Part shown: positions 1 to 7,532 of the stretch, piece by piece | Position numbering within the stretch: the first letter of the stretch is position 1 | Layout: every line of letters starts with the position of its first letter | Assembly: GCA_943331855.1 (NCBI GenBank) | Contig: CALQNE010000033.1 | Location: forward strand, 1-18,848 | DNA from: Bordetella parapertussis | Lineage (GTDB): Bacteria; Pseudomonadota; Gammaproteobacteria; Burkholderiales; Burkholderiaceae_B | Length of the DNA: 18,848 nt | Direction of reading: 5' to 3' | Position numbers and translations under genes: made by a program | Notes under the pieces: generated by a model | Databases searched by the model: none | Told to the model about the DNA's origin: nothing | Seen by the model: only the letters and a program-made list of their open reading frames with translations

Positions 1-171
1 ACGAATGAGCGAGGCTTTGTTGTGAACCAATCGCCCTAGATTTAAGGAGGAAATCCAGGCAAGCAGTCCGACCACGCAGACGATTAGACCAAGAGGTAGT
101 ATCTGGCCGAGTTGAACCACTTCGCGTGAAGTACTTGAGGCTCGAGATTTTGTGGTTACCCATGCAATCAT
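1..171 (-). CDS. TadG-like pilus-assembly protein, N-terminal part (runs off window start)
   Basis: The minus strand is open from an ATG at 169-171 to the window edge, giving 57 residues of a protein cut by the boundary. Its ATG overlaps the TGA of the upstream pilin (ATGA), so the two are translationally coupled. A polar head of about 20 residues is followed by GQILPLGLIVCVVGLLAWI, a single membrane segment, and then LNLGRLVHNKASLIR. This resembles the N-terminus of Tad/TadG proteins: RGQ-type motif, hydrophobic helix, then a helix with LxxGRxxxxKxxL. Such proteins are anchored in the inner membrane and belong to the Flp/Tad pilus machinery. The family call rests on this short N-terminus and its pilin neighbour. 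The rest of the gene is outside the window. Confidence 0.6.
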   Translation of the reverse strand, partial: MIAWVTTKSRASSTSREVVQLGQILPLGLIVCVVGLLAWISSLNLGRLVHNKASLIR

Positions 172-473
172 CGGCCCGACCCACTAGCATTACCTGTAAA
201 GTCTTTTAACGACTTGGCCGCTGCCTGAGCTGCAGCAGACTGAGCCGCTGACTTTGCTGCGCGGGTTTGCTGGGTACCGTCTTCGCCGGCGAGTTCTTTA
301 GCAACCGCCGCAGTTTGAGCCCGTAGCACTTGACCCAGATATTGATATACCGCGATCGCCGCGACGGCGACAAGCGCCACGATGATGATGTATTCGGTCA
401 TCCCTTGACCCGACTGCACCGCGCAGCCTGGCTTGGGTTCCTTGAAAACTGATTTTAAACACTGTATGGGCAC
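168..473 (-). CDS. Flp-like type IVb pilin / small pilus-assembly protein
   Basis: This is a small pilin-like protein with a class III (prepilin) signal. SGQGMTEY places Glu at +5 and Tyr at +6 after a predicted cleavage G|Q, the pattern recognised by TadV-type prepilin peptidases. It is followed by the hydrophobic IIIVALVAVAAIAVYQYLG. The tail is very Ala-rich and ends in Gly and Ser, longer than in classical Flp pilins but usual for betaproteobacterial relatives. I chose GTG at 471-473 because AGAGG lies six bases upstream, giving 101 residues. A TTG at 489-491 would add six residues, with AGGAGGT (about 514-520) too far upstream to serve it well. The stop overlaps the ATG of the TadG-like gene, so the two probably work together in Flp/Tad pilus assembly. 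Confidence 0.7.
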   Translation of the reverse strand: MPIQCLKSVFKEPKPGCAVQSGQGMTEYIIIVALVAVAAIAVYQYLGQVLRAQTAAVAKELAGEDGTQQTRAAKSAAQSAAAQAAAKSLKDFTGNASGSGR

Positions 474-582
474 TGAACACCTCTTGTTCAATCAAACAAG
501 CGTGTAGTGTGCCTACCTCCTGAGAAGCCATCAATCCGCAATAGTCGCCATAGATAAAATTGAGCGAGCGACCGATCAATCG

Positions 583-1713
583 TTACCAACCGTAGAAGCG
601 GCTCCAGGTTTGAACATGACCTGTTGCATCGAGCGCCTGATACTCTGGGTACTGTGCACCGGTTGCGCAGGCGTGATTCGGCAGGATTCTGAACTGCGTA
701 CCGATGGGGAAATGTTTTGCAATCTCTAAATCGGGTTGACCCGCGCGCGAAATAATTCCGTGCTCTTGGTTTGCCGCGCTTACCGTATAGCCTTTAATCG
801 GCGCACCTTTCAGGTCGCATACTTGTCCGTAGCCGAAGTCAACACCCTGTTTTTGCGTACCACGATCGCGACTCATGGCCATCCAGCCTGCATCGATGAT
901 CGCCCAGCCTTTATCTTCTTGATGCCCGATCACACTGGTCAAAACGCTTAGCGCGATTTCATTCATCGCGCATACGCCTACGTTGTGCATGACTAAATCA
1001 AAAAAAATGTAAACACCAGCACGCACCTCAGTCACGCCTTTCAAATTTTGCGCTGATAGCGCGGTGGGCGTTGAGCCGATGCTCACAACGGTGCAGGCAA
1101 ATCCCGCTTGTCGCAGGCGCTCTGCTGCACGCACACACCCAGCGCGCTCTTGCTCGGCCATCGAGATCAAGGCTTCGGGGGTATTGAGGTCGTAGCTCGA
1201 ACCCGCATGGGTCATCACACCGACAATCTCGCACTCTGGTGCCGTTAAAGCTCGTGCAACCTCTAACAATTGGGCTGCTTCTGGCTTGATACCTGAACGA
1301 TGATCGTCCGTGTCGATCTCGATCAACACCTTGAAGCACACGCCATGTGTTTTACCAAAGGCGGCAATCGCCTGCGCTGATTGCACGCTATCGGTCAGTA
1401 CCTTTAAATCACAACCCTTGTGCATTAAGGCGGCGGCAGAAGCCAGTTTATTGGGCGCCAAACCCACCGCATATAAAATATCAGTGATACCGGCGGCAAA
1501 AAACTGCTCAGCCTCTTTGATCGTCGAAACGGTAATACCATGTGCGCCGGCCTGTACTTGAGCACGCGTGGCCTCCACGCACTTCGACGTTTTAACGTGA
1601 GGCCGAAAATTTGCGCCTAAGCCATTAATTTGCGTTTGCATCCGCTCAATATTGTGCTGCATGCGCGGCAAATCGATGAGCGCTACCGGAGTGATTAAAT
1701 CTGTCAGTTTCAT
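583..1713 (-). CDS. DSD1-type PLP enzyme (D-serine dehydratase / D-threonine aldolase family)
   Basis: This 376-residue fold-type III PLP enzyme has an N-terminal alanine-racemase-like barrel and a C-terminal beta domain. RPHVKTSK (37-44) carries the PLP lysine, Lys41. GSTPT (213-217) is a phosphate-binding loop. EHG (317-319) and PNHACAT (345-351) are the metal-site motifs. In this family a His-x-Cys pair (eukaryotic-type D-serine dehydratase) or a His-x-Asp pair (D-threonine aldolase) binds the metal. Here it is His347-Ala-Cys349, which favours a zinc-dependent dehydratase-like reaction on a D-3-hydroxy amino acid. The substrate is inferred. The gene is divergent from the LpxL-type gene with only 45 bases between. 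No clear Shine-Dalgarno precedes the ATG. It is a distant paralogue of the gene at 11959. Confidence 0.8.
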   Translation of the reverse strand: MKLTDLITPVALIDLPRMQHNIERMQTQINGLGANFRPHVKTSKCVEATRAQVQAGAHGITVSTIKEAEQFFAAGITDILYAVGLAPNKLASAAALMHKGCDLKVLTDSVQSAQAIAAFGKTHGVCFKVLIEIDTDDHRSGIKPEAAQLLEVARALTAPECEIVGVMTHAGSSYDLNTPEALISMAEQERAGCVRAAERLRQAGFACTVVSIGSTPTALSAQNLKGVTEVRAGVYIFFDLVMHNVGVCAMNEIALSVLTSVIGHQEDKGWAIIDAGWMAMSRDRGTQKQGVDFGYGQVCDLKGAPIKGYTVSAANQEHGIISRAGQPDLEIAKHFPIGTQFRILPNHACATGAQYPEYQALDATGHVQTWSRFYGW

Positions 1714-1746
1714 GAATATTCGGACTTTTAGTGAGGTTGTTTTGTT

Positions 1747-1752
1747 ATTCTA
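1747..1752 (-). promoter_or_regulatory. Candidate -10 element (TAGAAT) of the DSD1-type gene
   Basis: Read on the minus strand the hexamer is TAGAAT, a 5/6 match to TATAAT, 33 bases before the ATG of the PLP enzyme. No good -35 hexamer lies at normal spacing, and that position falls within the first codons of the divergent acyltransferase. Weak evidence. Confidence 0.25.
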
Positions 1753-1758
1753 TTCGTT

Positions 1759-2649
1759 ATGCTAAACAAAATTGGTCCAGTGCTCGCCACTTTATTATTC
1801 AAACTAATCGGATCTCTTCCGTTAAGAGTGGTTCAGATCTTGGGTTGGTGCGCAGGTTGGTTGGCCTGGCAACTGCCCGGACGGTACAAAAGGCGCGCCG
1901 CTGTAAATCTTAAACAAGCGTTTCCAGAGTCAACAGCAAAAACCTTGCGCGCTGCCCTGCTTCACTCAGGGCAATTGATTTATGAGATGCCTTTTTGGTG
2001 GACTCGACGTGATAACGCGTTTTTAAATACAAAGCTTGCCTGCGATAACTGGACGCAGTTTGACGATGCGCTCGCACTTGGTAAAGGGGTGATCTTGCTT
2101 TCGCCACACTCTGGGTGCTTTGAGTTACTTGGGCCGGTCTATAGCAGCCGCTATCGCTCGACCGTGCTCTTTAAGCCCCCTCACTTTGAATGGTTACAAG
2201 GCTGGATTATAAAAATGCGTTCGCGCGAACAGCTCACAATGGCACCGGCAAATCAATCGGGCGTACGCACATTGGTCAAGACTTTGTTACGCGGTCATAC
2301 CGTTGGGATCTTGCCTGACCAAGTTCCCCCTGAAGGCGAAGGCGTTTGGGCGCCATTTTTTGGTAAGCCTGCCTACACGATGACCTTAGTTCAGCGATTG
2401 CAAAAACTGTCGGGGGCCACAATCTTTATCTTGGGCGCTAAGCGCAATGGTATCGGCCAAGGGTACACCCTGCACTACAAAAAACTCGAGCAAGCTTTAC
2501 CCGATGATTTAATCGCCGCAGCAACTATCATTAATCAAGAGATGGAAGCGATGATTGCCCAAATGCCCGAGCAATATCTTTGGGGCTATAACCGTTATAA
2601 AGAACCTAAGGTTAAAAAAAATCAAACGCACGACTCAACGCATCATTAA
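1759..2649 (+). CDS. LpxL/HtrB-type lipid A acyltransferase
   Basis: This 296-residue inner-membrane acyltransferase belongs to the LpxL/LpxM/HtrB family, which transfers an acyl chain from acyl-ACP to a lipid A precursor. The N-terminus has a hydrophobic anchor (about 8-40). The catalytic HX4E motif is His117-Ser-Gly-Cys-Phe-Glu122 within SPHSGCFELLGP. GILPDQVPPEGEGVWAPFFG (183-202) and the C-terminal EQYLWGYNRYK are family signatures, and the second is typical of betaproteobacterial members. The length is normal. The gene converges on the thioesterase gene with a 4-base overlap of the ends. No strong Shine-Dalgarno precedes the ATG. Which chain it adds cannot be told from the sequence, and such bacteria usually carry more than one LpxL homologue. 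Confidence 0.88.
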   Translation: MLNKIGPVLATLLFKLIGSLPLRVVQILGWCAGWLAWQLPGRYKRRAAVNLKQAFPESTAKTLRAALLHSGQLIYEMPFWWTRRDNAFLNTKLACDNWTQFDDALALGKGVILLSPHSGCFELLGPVYSSRYRSTVLFKPPHFEWLQGWIIKMRSREQLTMAPANQSGVRTLVKTLLRGHTVGILPDQVPPEGEGVWAPFFGKPAYTMTLVQRLQKLSGATIFILGAKRNGIGQGYTLHYKKLEQALPDDLIAAATIINQEMEAMIAQMPEQYLWGYNRYKEPKVKKNQTHDSTHH

Positions 2650-3590
2650 CCTTTGCTCGCGTGCGTTGTTAAAACTTCAAGAGCTTGGCGCCCCGAACTA
2701 TTGACCACTTGCGTGCGCACAACTGCAGTCATTCGACCGCGATGCACGATTGTTGAAGTGGCAGAGATGGTTTCGCCTTCTCCGGGACTGATATAGGTTG
2801 CCGTAACCCCAGAAAGCAACCAATCGGCACCGAGCGCTGCCGAGGCTGTTTCCATTCCGAGGGCTAGAACAATTCCGCCCTGCACATGCTTGACTCGGTT
2901 TGCAATATGCGCGCCGTTTTCAATTTGTACATAAGCGCCGGTTGGCGTCGCCTTGGGGTAAAGTCCTAAAAAATGTCCAACAAAATTGCCGTTATCTTGA
3001 TTGGACTTTGTCACCGCTTGCTCAACACGTTTGAGTACCCAAGCCTCATCTTCGCTCAGGCTTGATAGATCTAAGTGGGGATTTGTAGGCGGTTTTGTTT
3101 CAACCCAGGGTATGGGATCGAGAATCTTTCCGCCCGGTACCGGTAAGATCATGAAGGCGCCCTGTCCGATACACACCAATTCGCCATCCGCCGTCAGGCG
3201 CGTTTGACTTAAGCCTTGCTGCCCTTGCGCTCCTTGGATAAAGCCTTGCGACTGACTTGACGCCGAAACGCGCCCTGCCCTTTGCGCCCCGGTCAACTGC
3301 AAACTAATTGACACGGTTGCCAGTCGCGTCGTTTTATCTAGCCCAAACCGAATACCGGTTGCCAAACCCATATCTGCCAACATTGCAAAGGCTGTCAGGC
3401 TCATCTGACCATCTTGATCTGAGCACTGCGCAGCAGAGTCGATATGCACAATCGAATGCTGGCTATCTACATCGTCGTACAGAAGGTTAAAGAAATTGCC
3501 ACAAAAGTGATAACCGGGCGTCCGGTTCAGGGCAATCGCGATGCGGGCGCGTTGAATGATCGGGTGGTTATTTAAGGCTTGCTGCTGCAT
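2646..3590 (-). CDS. Double-hotdog acyl-CoA thioesterase (PaaI-like)
   Basis: The protein has 314 residues and appears to hold two hotdog domains. The first (about 25-150) contains QMSLTAFAMLADMGLATGIR, a hotdog central helix followed by strands. The second (about 200-312) contains ANRVKHVQGGIVLALGMETA, the [N]xxxHxQGG motif and helix of PaaI-like thioesterases. It probably hydrolyses an acyl-CoA thioester in the cytoplasm; the substrate is unknown. I chose the ATG at 3588-3590. Reading from the upstream TTG at 3630-3632 adds 14 residues that do not look like part of the fold, and neither start has a strong Shine-Dalgarno. The gene is divergent from the Bug gene across about 255 bases that hold palindromes. 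Confidence 0.72.
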   Translation of the reverse strand: MQQQALNNHPIIQRARIAIALNRTPGYHFCGNFFNLLYDDVDSQHSIVHIDSAAQCSDQDGQMSLTAFAMLADMGLATGIRFGLDKTTRLATVSISLQLTGAQRAGRVSASSQSQGFIQGAQGQQGLSQTRLTADGELVCIGQGAFMILPVPGGKILDPIPWVETKPPTNPHLDLSSLSEDEAWVLKRVEQAVTKSNQDNGNFVGHFLGLYPKATPTGAYVQIENGAHIANRVKHVQGGIVLALGMETASAALGADWLLSGVTATYISPGEGETISATSTIVHRGRMTAVVRTQVVNSSGRQALEVLTTHASKG

Positions 3591-3681
3591 TTGGCGAATC
3601 CAGATGTTGACTGATAGAAAAACGAGGGGCAATGCACGATCGATATCCTAGGCGATGACGAGACGCCCAGTCGTATCTTAC

Positions 3682-3711
3682 TTGACGAACAAGTCCATAA
3701 TATGGAATATT
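3682..3711 (+). promoter_or_regulatory. Divergent promoter/operator region with overlapping palindromes
   Basis: Two overlapping inverted repeats are visible: TCCATA-A-TATGGA (3694-3706) and AATAT-GGA-ATATT (3699-3711). A plus-strand -35 candidate TTGACG (3682-3687) lies 18 bases before AATATT. On the minus strand TATTAT (3697-3702) is a 5/6 match to a -10 element for the thioesterase gene. The palindromes thus sit where a repressor could cover both promoters. The promoter assignments are inference. Confidence 0.35.
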
Positions 3712-3845
3712 GTGTCCGTTGCAGAAGCTGAGGCTGCCTGCTGAGGCAAAAATGTCTACCCATTGGCAAAAGTGCTTACACTTCAACCTCACAAATATCA
3801 CAAAGCTCGGCTCACTCTTTGAGCTGGGCGGTTCAGGAGACTGCT

Positions 3846-4838
3846 ATGTACCAAGCTCACTTTGACTACTTTAAAAGATTTGTCGTGAAGGCTGGTGTTA
3901 CTGCCTGTCTGGTCAGCTTTGCGAGCGTGGCGCTGGCAGCCTTTCCCGACAAACCGATTCAATTTATTTCACCCTTTGCTGCTGGTGGTGCAAACGACTA
4001 CTTGACGCGATTAATGGCGCAGCACATGGCCACCGAATTGAAAGGTGTGATTGTTGTTGAAAATAAAACAGGCGCGAATGGTATTGTGGGTGCGACCTAT
4101 GTCGCAAAATCTGCACCTGATGGTTACACCGTGTTGAATGGTAATAGTGCAACACATGGCACGAATCCCACACTGTATCCAAACCTGCCCTACGACCCAA
4201 TCAAAGACTTTGCGCCCGTCAGCATGGTTGGCTATGTTCCGCTCACATTGTCGGTGGATCCACGTTTAGGAATCAATACGCTTGCTGAGTTGATTGCCTA
4301 CGGCAAAAAAAATCCAGGAAAACTTGCGTTCTCAAGTAGCGGAGTAGGCTCGACCGGACACTTGGCGGGCGAAGCCTTCAAAGCAATCTCTGGCATTGAC
4401 ATGGTTCATGCCCCCTACAAAGGGGATGCACCGGCCATCGGGGACGTCGCCGCGGGGCAAATTGCGCTTTCTTTTGTAGGAGTGGCTTCGGCCTCTGCGC
4501 TGTATCAATCAGGAAAAATAAAAGTACTGGCCGTTGCCAGCGCAAAACGCTCAACCACGATGCCTGACGTACCAACCTTTGCTGAGGCTGGCTATAAAGA
4601 CATTCAAATATCGCAATGGTTTGCATTGTTTGCACGTGCAGGTACCCCAAAAGAAACGATCGATCTTATGAACGCCGCTGCAAAAAAAGTTCTTGAGCGT
4701 CCTGAAATACAAAAAGGGATCATCACCCAAGGTGCTGAATATGAGTATTCAACGCCGGAGCAACTTGCTACCTTTACTCAAAGTGAGATCAAGCGCTTCG
4801 GCGATATCATTCGGCGACTCAACATCAAGGTTGATTGA
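3846..4838 (+). CDS. Bug/TctC-type periplasmic solute-binding protein
   Basis: This 330-residue tripartite tricarboxylate transporter receptor (Bug family) would bind a small carboxylate in the periplasm. A signal peptide (VSFASVALA|AFPDKP) ends near residue 31. Family motifs follow: FPDKPIQFISPFAAGGAND (33-51, first ligand loop), PDGYT (91-95), DPIKDFAPVSMVG, and PYKGDAPAIGDVAAGQ (190-205, second ligand loop). The start is the ATG at 3846, with AGGAG eight bases upstream; an in-frame TTG at 3819 precedes that Shine-Dalgarno and is rejected. No TctA or TctB genes are nearby, as is common for Bug proteins in Bordetella-like genomes. It is followed after 49 bases by the SDR gene, so it may supply or sense that enzyme's substrate. 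Confidence 0.93.
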   Translation: MYQAHFDYFKRFVVKAGVTACLVSFASVALAAFPDKPIQFISPFAAGGANDYLTRLMAQHMATELKGVIVVENKTGANGIVGATYVAKSAPDGYTVLNGNSATHGTNPTLYPNLPYDPIKDFAPVSMVGYVPLTLSVDPRLGINTLAELIAYGKKNPGKLAFSSSGVGSTGHLAGEAFKAISGIDMVHAPYKGDAPAIGDVAAGQIALSFVGVASASALYQSGKIKVLAVASAKRSTTMPDVPTFAEAGYKDIQISQWFALFARAGTPKETIDLMNAAAKKVLERPEIQKGIITQGAEYEYSTPEQLATFTQSEIKRFGDIIRRLNIKVD

Positions 4839-4887
4839 GATCCGCCAACAACGACGTCTTTAAACGAACAGATAAAGGTAAACCAAG

Positions 4888-5724
4888 ATGAATCTCGATC
4901 TAGCTGGACAAGTCGTATGCGTCACCGGCGGCAGCGAGGGAATTGGCCTCGCGACTGCACAAGCCTTCGCCCAAGAAGGTGCACACGTCGTCATTTGCGG
5001 TCGTCGTCAAAACAAGTTGGACGAAGCGGTCGCTTCTCACTCTGCAGCCAACGGCGGCTCAATCGAAGCCGTACAAGCCGATATGACCAAGCTTGCAGAC
5101 ATCGACAAGTTAATTGCTTATATGCAGACGCGTTTTGGCCGCCTGGATATTTTGGTCAACAACGCCGGAACCGGAATTTATAAACCGTTTGCCAGTGTCA
5201 CGGATGACGAGCTGCAAGATGGGATGGCCATTAACTTTTTTGCCCAGTTTAGAGTCTCTCAGCGGGCCTTGCCTTTGCTTAAAAAATCGACCTTCCCCTC
5301 GATTATTAACATCTCGGGTCGTACGGCTGTGCGGGGCAATTTCCCACCGGGCTCTAGCTGCACAGGCCCCGCAAAGGCCGCAGAAGTGCGGTTTTCTGTT
5401 GATTTAGCAACAGAATTAGCAGAATTTGGCATCAGAGTGAACTGTGTGATCCCAGGTGTGGTCAAATCCGAGGAACGTTTGCGCCTATGGGAAAGTCAGG
5501 CGTCAGGCGGGCAATGGCAAGGAGATACCGCGATTGCAAAACGAGACAAGCTTGAAACGGTCTCAGTGCCCAAGGGTCAGAGTTGGGGTGTACCGATAGA
5601 CATCGCAAACATTGTTGTATTTTTAGCCTCACCCAGAGCCTCTTACGTTAACGGTGCCGCACTAACAGTTGATGGTGGCCCACACACGAAGTCCTACGTT
5701 TCACAGTTATATGTTGAAAAGTAA
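4888..5724 (+). CDS. SDR family oxidoreductase lacking the usual catalytic tyrosine
   Basis: This 278-residue Rossmann-fold protein is of classical SDR type. TGGSEGIG (13-20) binds the nucleotide, CGRR (37-40) suggests NADP(H) preference, NNAG is at 91-94, and NISG places the catalytic serine at Ser143. At the YxxxK site the sequence is SSCTGPAKAA: Lys163 is kept, but the residue four before it is Thr159, not Tyr. The VDGG near the C-terminus is normal. The start is the ATG at 4888, with AAAGG eight bases upstream. It lies between a Bug protein and an outer-membrane protein in one probable operon, so a role on an imported carboxylate is plausible. It may use another residue for catalysis or be a non-canonical SDR; the substrate is unknown. 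Confidence 0.85.
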   Translation: MNLDLAGQVVCVTGGSEGIGLATAQAFAQEGAHVVICGRRQNKLDEAVASHSAANGGSIEAVQADMTKLADIDKLIAYMQTRFGRLDILVNNAGTGIYKPFASVTDDELQDGMAINFFAQFRVSQRALPLLKKSTFPSIINISGRTAVRGNFPPGSSCTGPAKAAEVRFSVDLATELAEFGIRVNCVIPGVVKSEERLRLWESQASGGQWQGDTAIAKRDKLETVSVPKGQSWGVPIDIANIVVFLASPRASYVNGAALTVDGGPHTKSYVSQLYVEK

Positions 5725-5730
5725 TTTGCA

Positions 5731-5746
5731 AGGCTTGTCAAAGCCT
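5731..5746 (+). repeat. Intercistronic hairpin
   Basis: AGGCTT-GTCA-AAGCCT is a perfect 6-bp stem with a 4-base loop, seven bases after the SDR stop and ahead of the outer-membrane gene. No run of T follows, so it is not a standard terminator. It could affect mRNA stability or processing between the cistrons. Confidence 0.4.
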
Positions 5747-5776
5747 CAGCAGAGCTAACTTTAAGGAAAGCATCAA

Positions 5777-6556
5777 ATGCAGAAAATGATCAGTCTGGCA
5801 ATCATCGCACTGAGTGCACTCGTCGTCTTGCCGGCACAGGCCGCTGAAGACGTTGCCACGATCCCTCAAGTTTCAGATGGCTGGCGCGGTTCAGTCACGC
5901 CTTATCTCTGGATGACCAATGTTGGCGGTACCGTACATTACGGCGAAACAAAACTCGCTTCGGTCGATTACAACGCAAGAGACATCCTTACAAATTTAAA
6001 CATTGCTGGGATGTTGACCCTTGAGGCGCATAACGGTCGCCTAGGTGCGATGGCCGACATGGTCTACTCGAAGATCACTTATCAAAAATCAGAGATCTTA
6101 GGCAAGCCAGCGCTCAGTTCAAACACGACAGCTGAACAAGGGATCTATACGTTCGCAGCAACTTATACCGTTCACAATACAAAAAATGTTTATATTGATG
6201 GTTTAGCAGGCGTTCGTGTCATGAACGTTGTTACCAGAACTGACCTGAAAGTACCCGATGGCCCCTACGGCCCCAGTAATTCGCTTGCAAGAAGCAGCAC
6301 GACTCCGATTGGTGGCCTAAAGGGGCGCGTACGACTTGGCGAGTCAGATTACTTCGTTCCGTTTTATATTGACGTAGGCGGCATGGGACATGACACCGAA
6401 GTCACTACTCAGCAAATGATTGGTGTAGGTCATGCGTATTACTGGGGTGATGCCACTATCGGGCTTAAAAACCTATACAACCGCCAAAAAACCAACGGCT
6501 TCACCACGACACAAACCCTCTTTGGGGTGATGGCAGGCTTATCCTTCAGGTTCTAA
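5777..6556 (+). CDS. Outer-membrane beta-barrel protein
   Basis: This is a 259-residue secreted protein. The first 22 residues form a signal peptide ending PAQA|AED. The mature part begins WRGSVTPYLWMTNVGGTVHYG, a pattern found in a family of Gram-negative outer-membrane proteins of unknown function, and shows alternating strands throughout. The last residues, GVMAGLSFRF, end in phenylalanine, the signal for BAM-dependent insertion. AAGGAAA lies seven bases before the ATG. It is 52 bases downstream of the SDR in the Bug-SDR operon and may be the outer-membrane entry port for the same substrate. That link is inference from position only. Its stop overlaps the end of the convergent PPC gene. 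Confidence 0.72.
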   Translation: MQKMISLAIIALSALVVLPAQAAEDVATIPQVSDGWRGSVTPYLWMTNVGGTVHYGETKLASVDYNARDILTNLNIAGMLTLEAHNGRLGAMADMVYSKITYQKSEILGKPALSSNTTAEQGIYTFAATYTVHNTKNVYIDGLAGVRVMNVVTRTDLKVPDGPYGPSNSLARSSTTPIGGLKGRVRLGESDYFVPFYIDVGGMGHDTEVTTQQMIGVGHAYYWGDATIGLKNLYNRQKTNGFTTTQTLFGVMAGLSFRF

Positions 6557-7437
6557 CGCACGAACTCTTCAAGCACCAACTCAAAGGTCACCAGCACGGG
6601 GTTTTGCCCTCGTGCGAGGCGACCTTCTGAGACACCACCTTTGTAATCCACCATCGATACATCAAGTGCAGCGCAAGCCTGCCCGTCTGAGTTCACACTA
6701 ATGTCGCCTTGACGAATCAAGAGTTCGGTCACAAAAGGCTCTACGACGCGACCGTCATCAAACACCGCTCCAACCGTACTGCCAACACCCCCTTGAATTC
6801 TGGCGTGTTTAATCTGATGCGTGTTACAAAATTGTTCGAGCGCAGTGCAAATATCAACGTTAGGAGACACGCGAATAGCGTAAGCCCGTGCGGTTTGCGC
6901 TAACCTTGAAGCCGCAGCCATCGGACTTGCTCGTTGAGTCTGCAGCGGAACGAATAAGCTGAAATTGGTTTCAACATCGGGGCAAACGGTGAACGCCGCA
7001 CCTTGGCAGGCAACCCCTTGGGCCCGTATGGGCATATTGACTACGATCTGATCAGGCAGCAAATGGCCACAATGCCTGCGACCACTCGCCTCAATCCAAA
7101 TCGCGTGGCTATGCAGCCAGGGCTGACCGTCACGCTGTCCAAAAGTCACGCAGGCGCTTTCAAGCTGCACGGGCCCGTCTACGGAATATGTGTCACTGAA
7201 ATACACGGCGTGTGCAGGCGTTTTAGACAGGGCTGGCATAACGTATGAAAACGACTCAAAGCCGCCTCCAGACAAGCGTAAGGCTGCACACGAGGCCCCC
7301 AAACCCGCCAACGACTGCGTAACGGACTGTAAAAGCGATAACCCAACAGGTAGTTCAACGTCAAAAGCTTGCGTCTCGACGCTTTGTGCGGCCAGACGCA
7401 GAATATCAGGTTGTCCTGGATGTTGAATGCTACGCAT
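6553..7437 (-). CDS. Tandem PPC/DUF296-domain protein
   Basis: The protein has 294 residues and two copies of the PPC (plants and prokaryotes conserved, DUF296) fold. Copy one (about 25-165) contains LRLSGGGFESFSY, then LHSHAIWIE and CGHL, keeping His109, His111 and His125 of the conserved HxH and GHL motifs. Copy two (about 190-292) contains ARIQGGVGSTVGAVF and ends LARGQNPVLVTFELVLEEF. There the equivalent segments read ALDVSMVD and EGRL, so the histidines are gone. Single-domain bacterial PPC proteins form trimers of unclear role; plant relatives sit beside AT-hooks. The start is an ATG with a good promoter upstream. The gene is convergent with the outer-membrane gene. I cannot assign a reaction. 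Confidence 0.75.
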   Translation of the reverse strand: MRSIQHPGQPDILRLAAQSVETQAFDVELPVGLSLLQSVTQSLAGLGASCAALRLSGGGFESFSYVMPALSKTPAHAVYFSDTYSVDGPVQLESACVTFGQRDGQPWLHSHAIWIEASGRRHCGHLLPDQIVVNMPIRAQGVACQGAAFTVCPDVETNFSLFVPLQTQRASPMAAASRLAQTARAYAIRVSPNVDICTALEQFCNTHQIKHARIQGGVGSTVGAVFDDGRVVEPFVTELLIRQGDISVNSDGQACAALDVSMVDYKGGVSEGRLARGQNPVLVTFELVLEEFVR

Positions 7438-7472
7438 CGAACACGCTCTTAGTAAAAATAAGGGAGGGCTCG

Positions 7473-7501
7473 ATCATAGGGGATCAGAGCATAAATTCCA
7501 A
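7473..7501 (-). promoter_or_regulatory. Sigma70-type promoter for the PPC/DUF296 gene
   Basis: Read on the minus strand: TTGGAA, a 17-base spacer, then TATGAT (5/6 of the -10 consensus), ending 36 bases before the ATG at 7437. The spacing and hexamers make this the best promoter candidate in the window. Confidence 0.5.
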
Positions 7502-7532
7502 CCATTAGCGTGCATGGTAAGGTTACGACTGC

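Noticed and set aside
298..579. A 93-codon minus-strand frame overlapping the pilin
   Set aside because: Its translation is Arg/His-rich and lacks the class III signal; the pilin frame in the same DNA has a clear prepilin motif.
1759..2649. HX4E in place of HX4D as an odd active site in the acyltransferase
   Set aside because: LpxL enzymes normally have Glu here; the motif is ordinary.
3728..3752. Hairpin and direct repeat (GCTGAGGC twice) before the Bug gene
   Set aside because: The stem TGCCT-GCTG-AGGCA is short, lacks a T-run on the relevant side, and is likely chance.
3819..3845. TTG start of the Bug protein at 3819
   Set aside because: A clear AGGAG lies downstream of it, right before the ATG at 3846, which also gives a normal signal peptide.
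5731..5746. Intrinsic terminator between the SDR and outer-membrane genes
   Set aside because: The stem is only 6 bp and no T-run follows.
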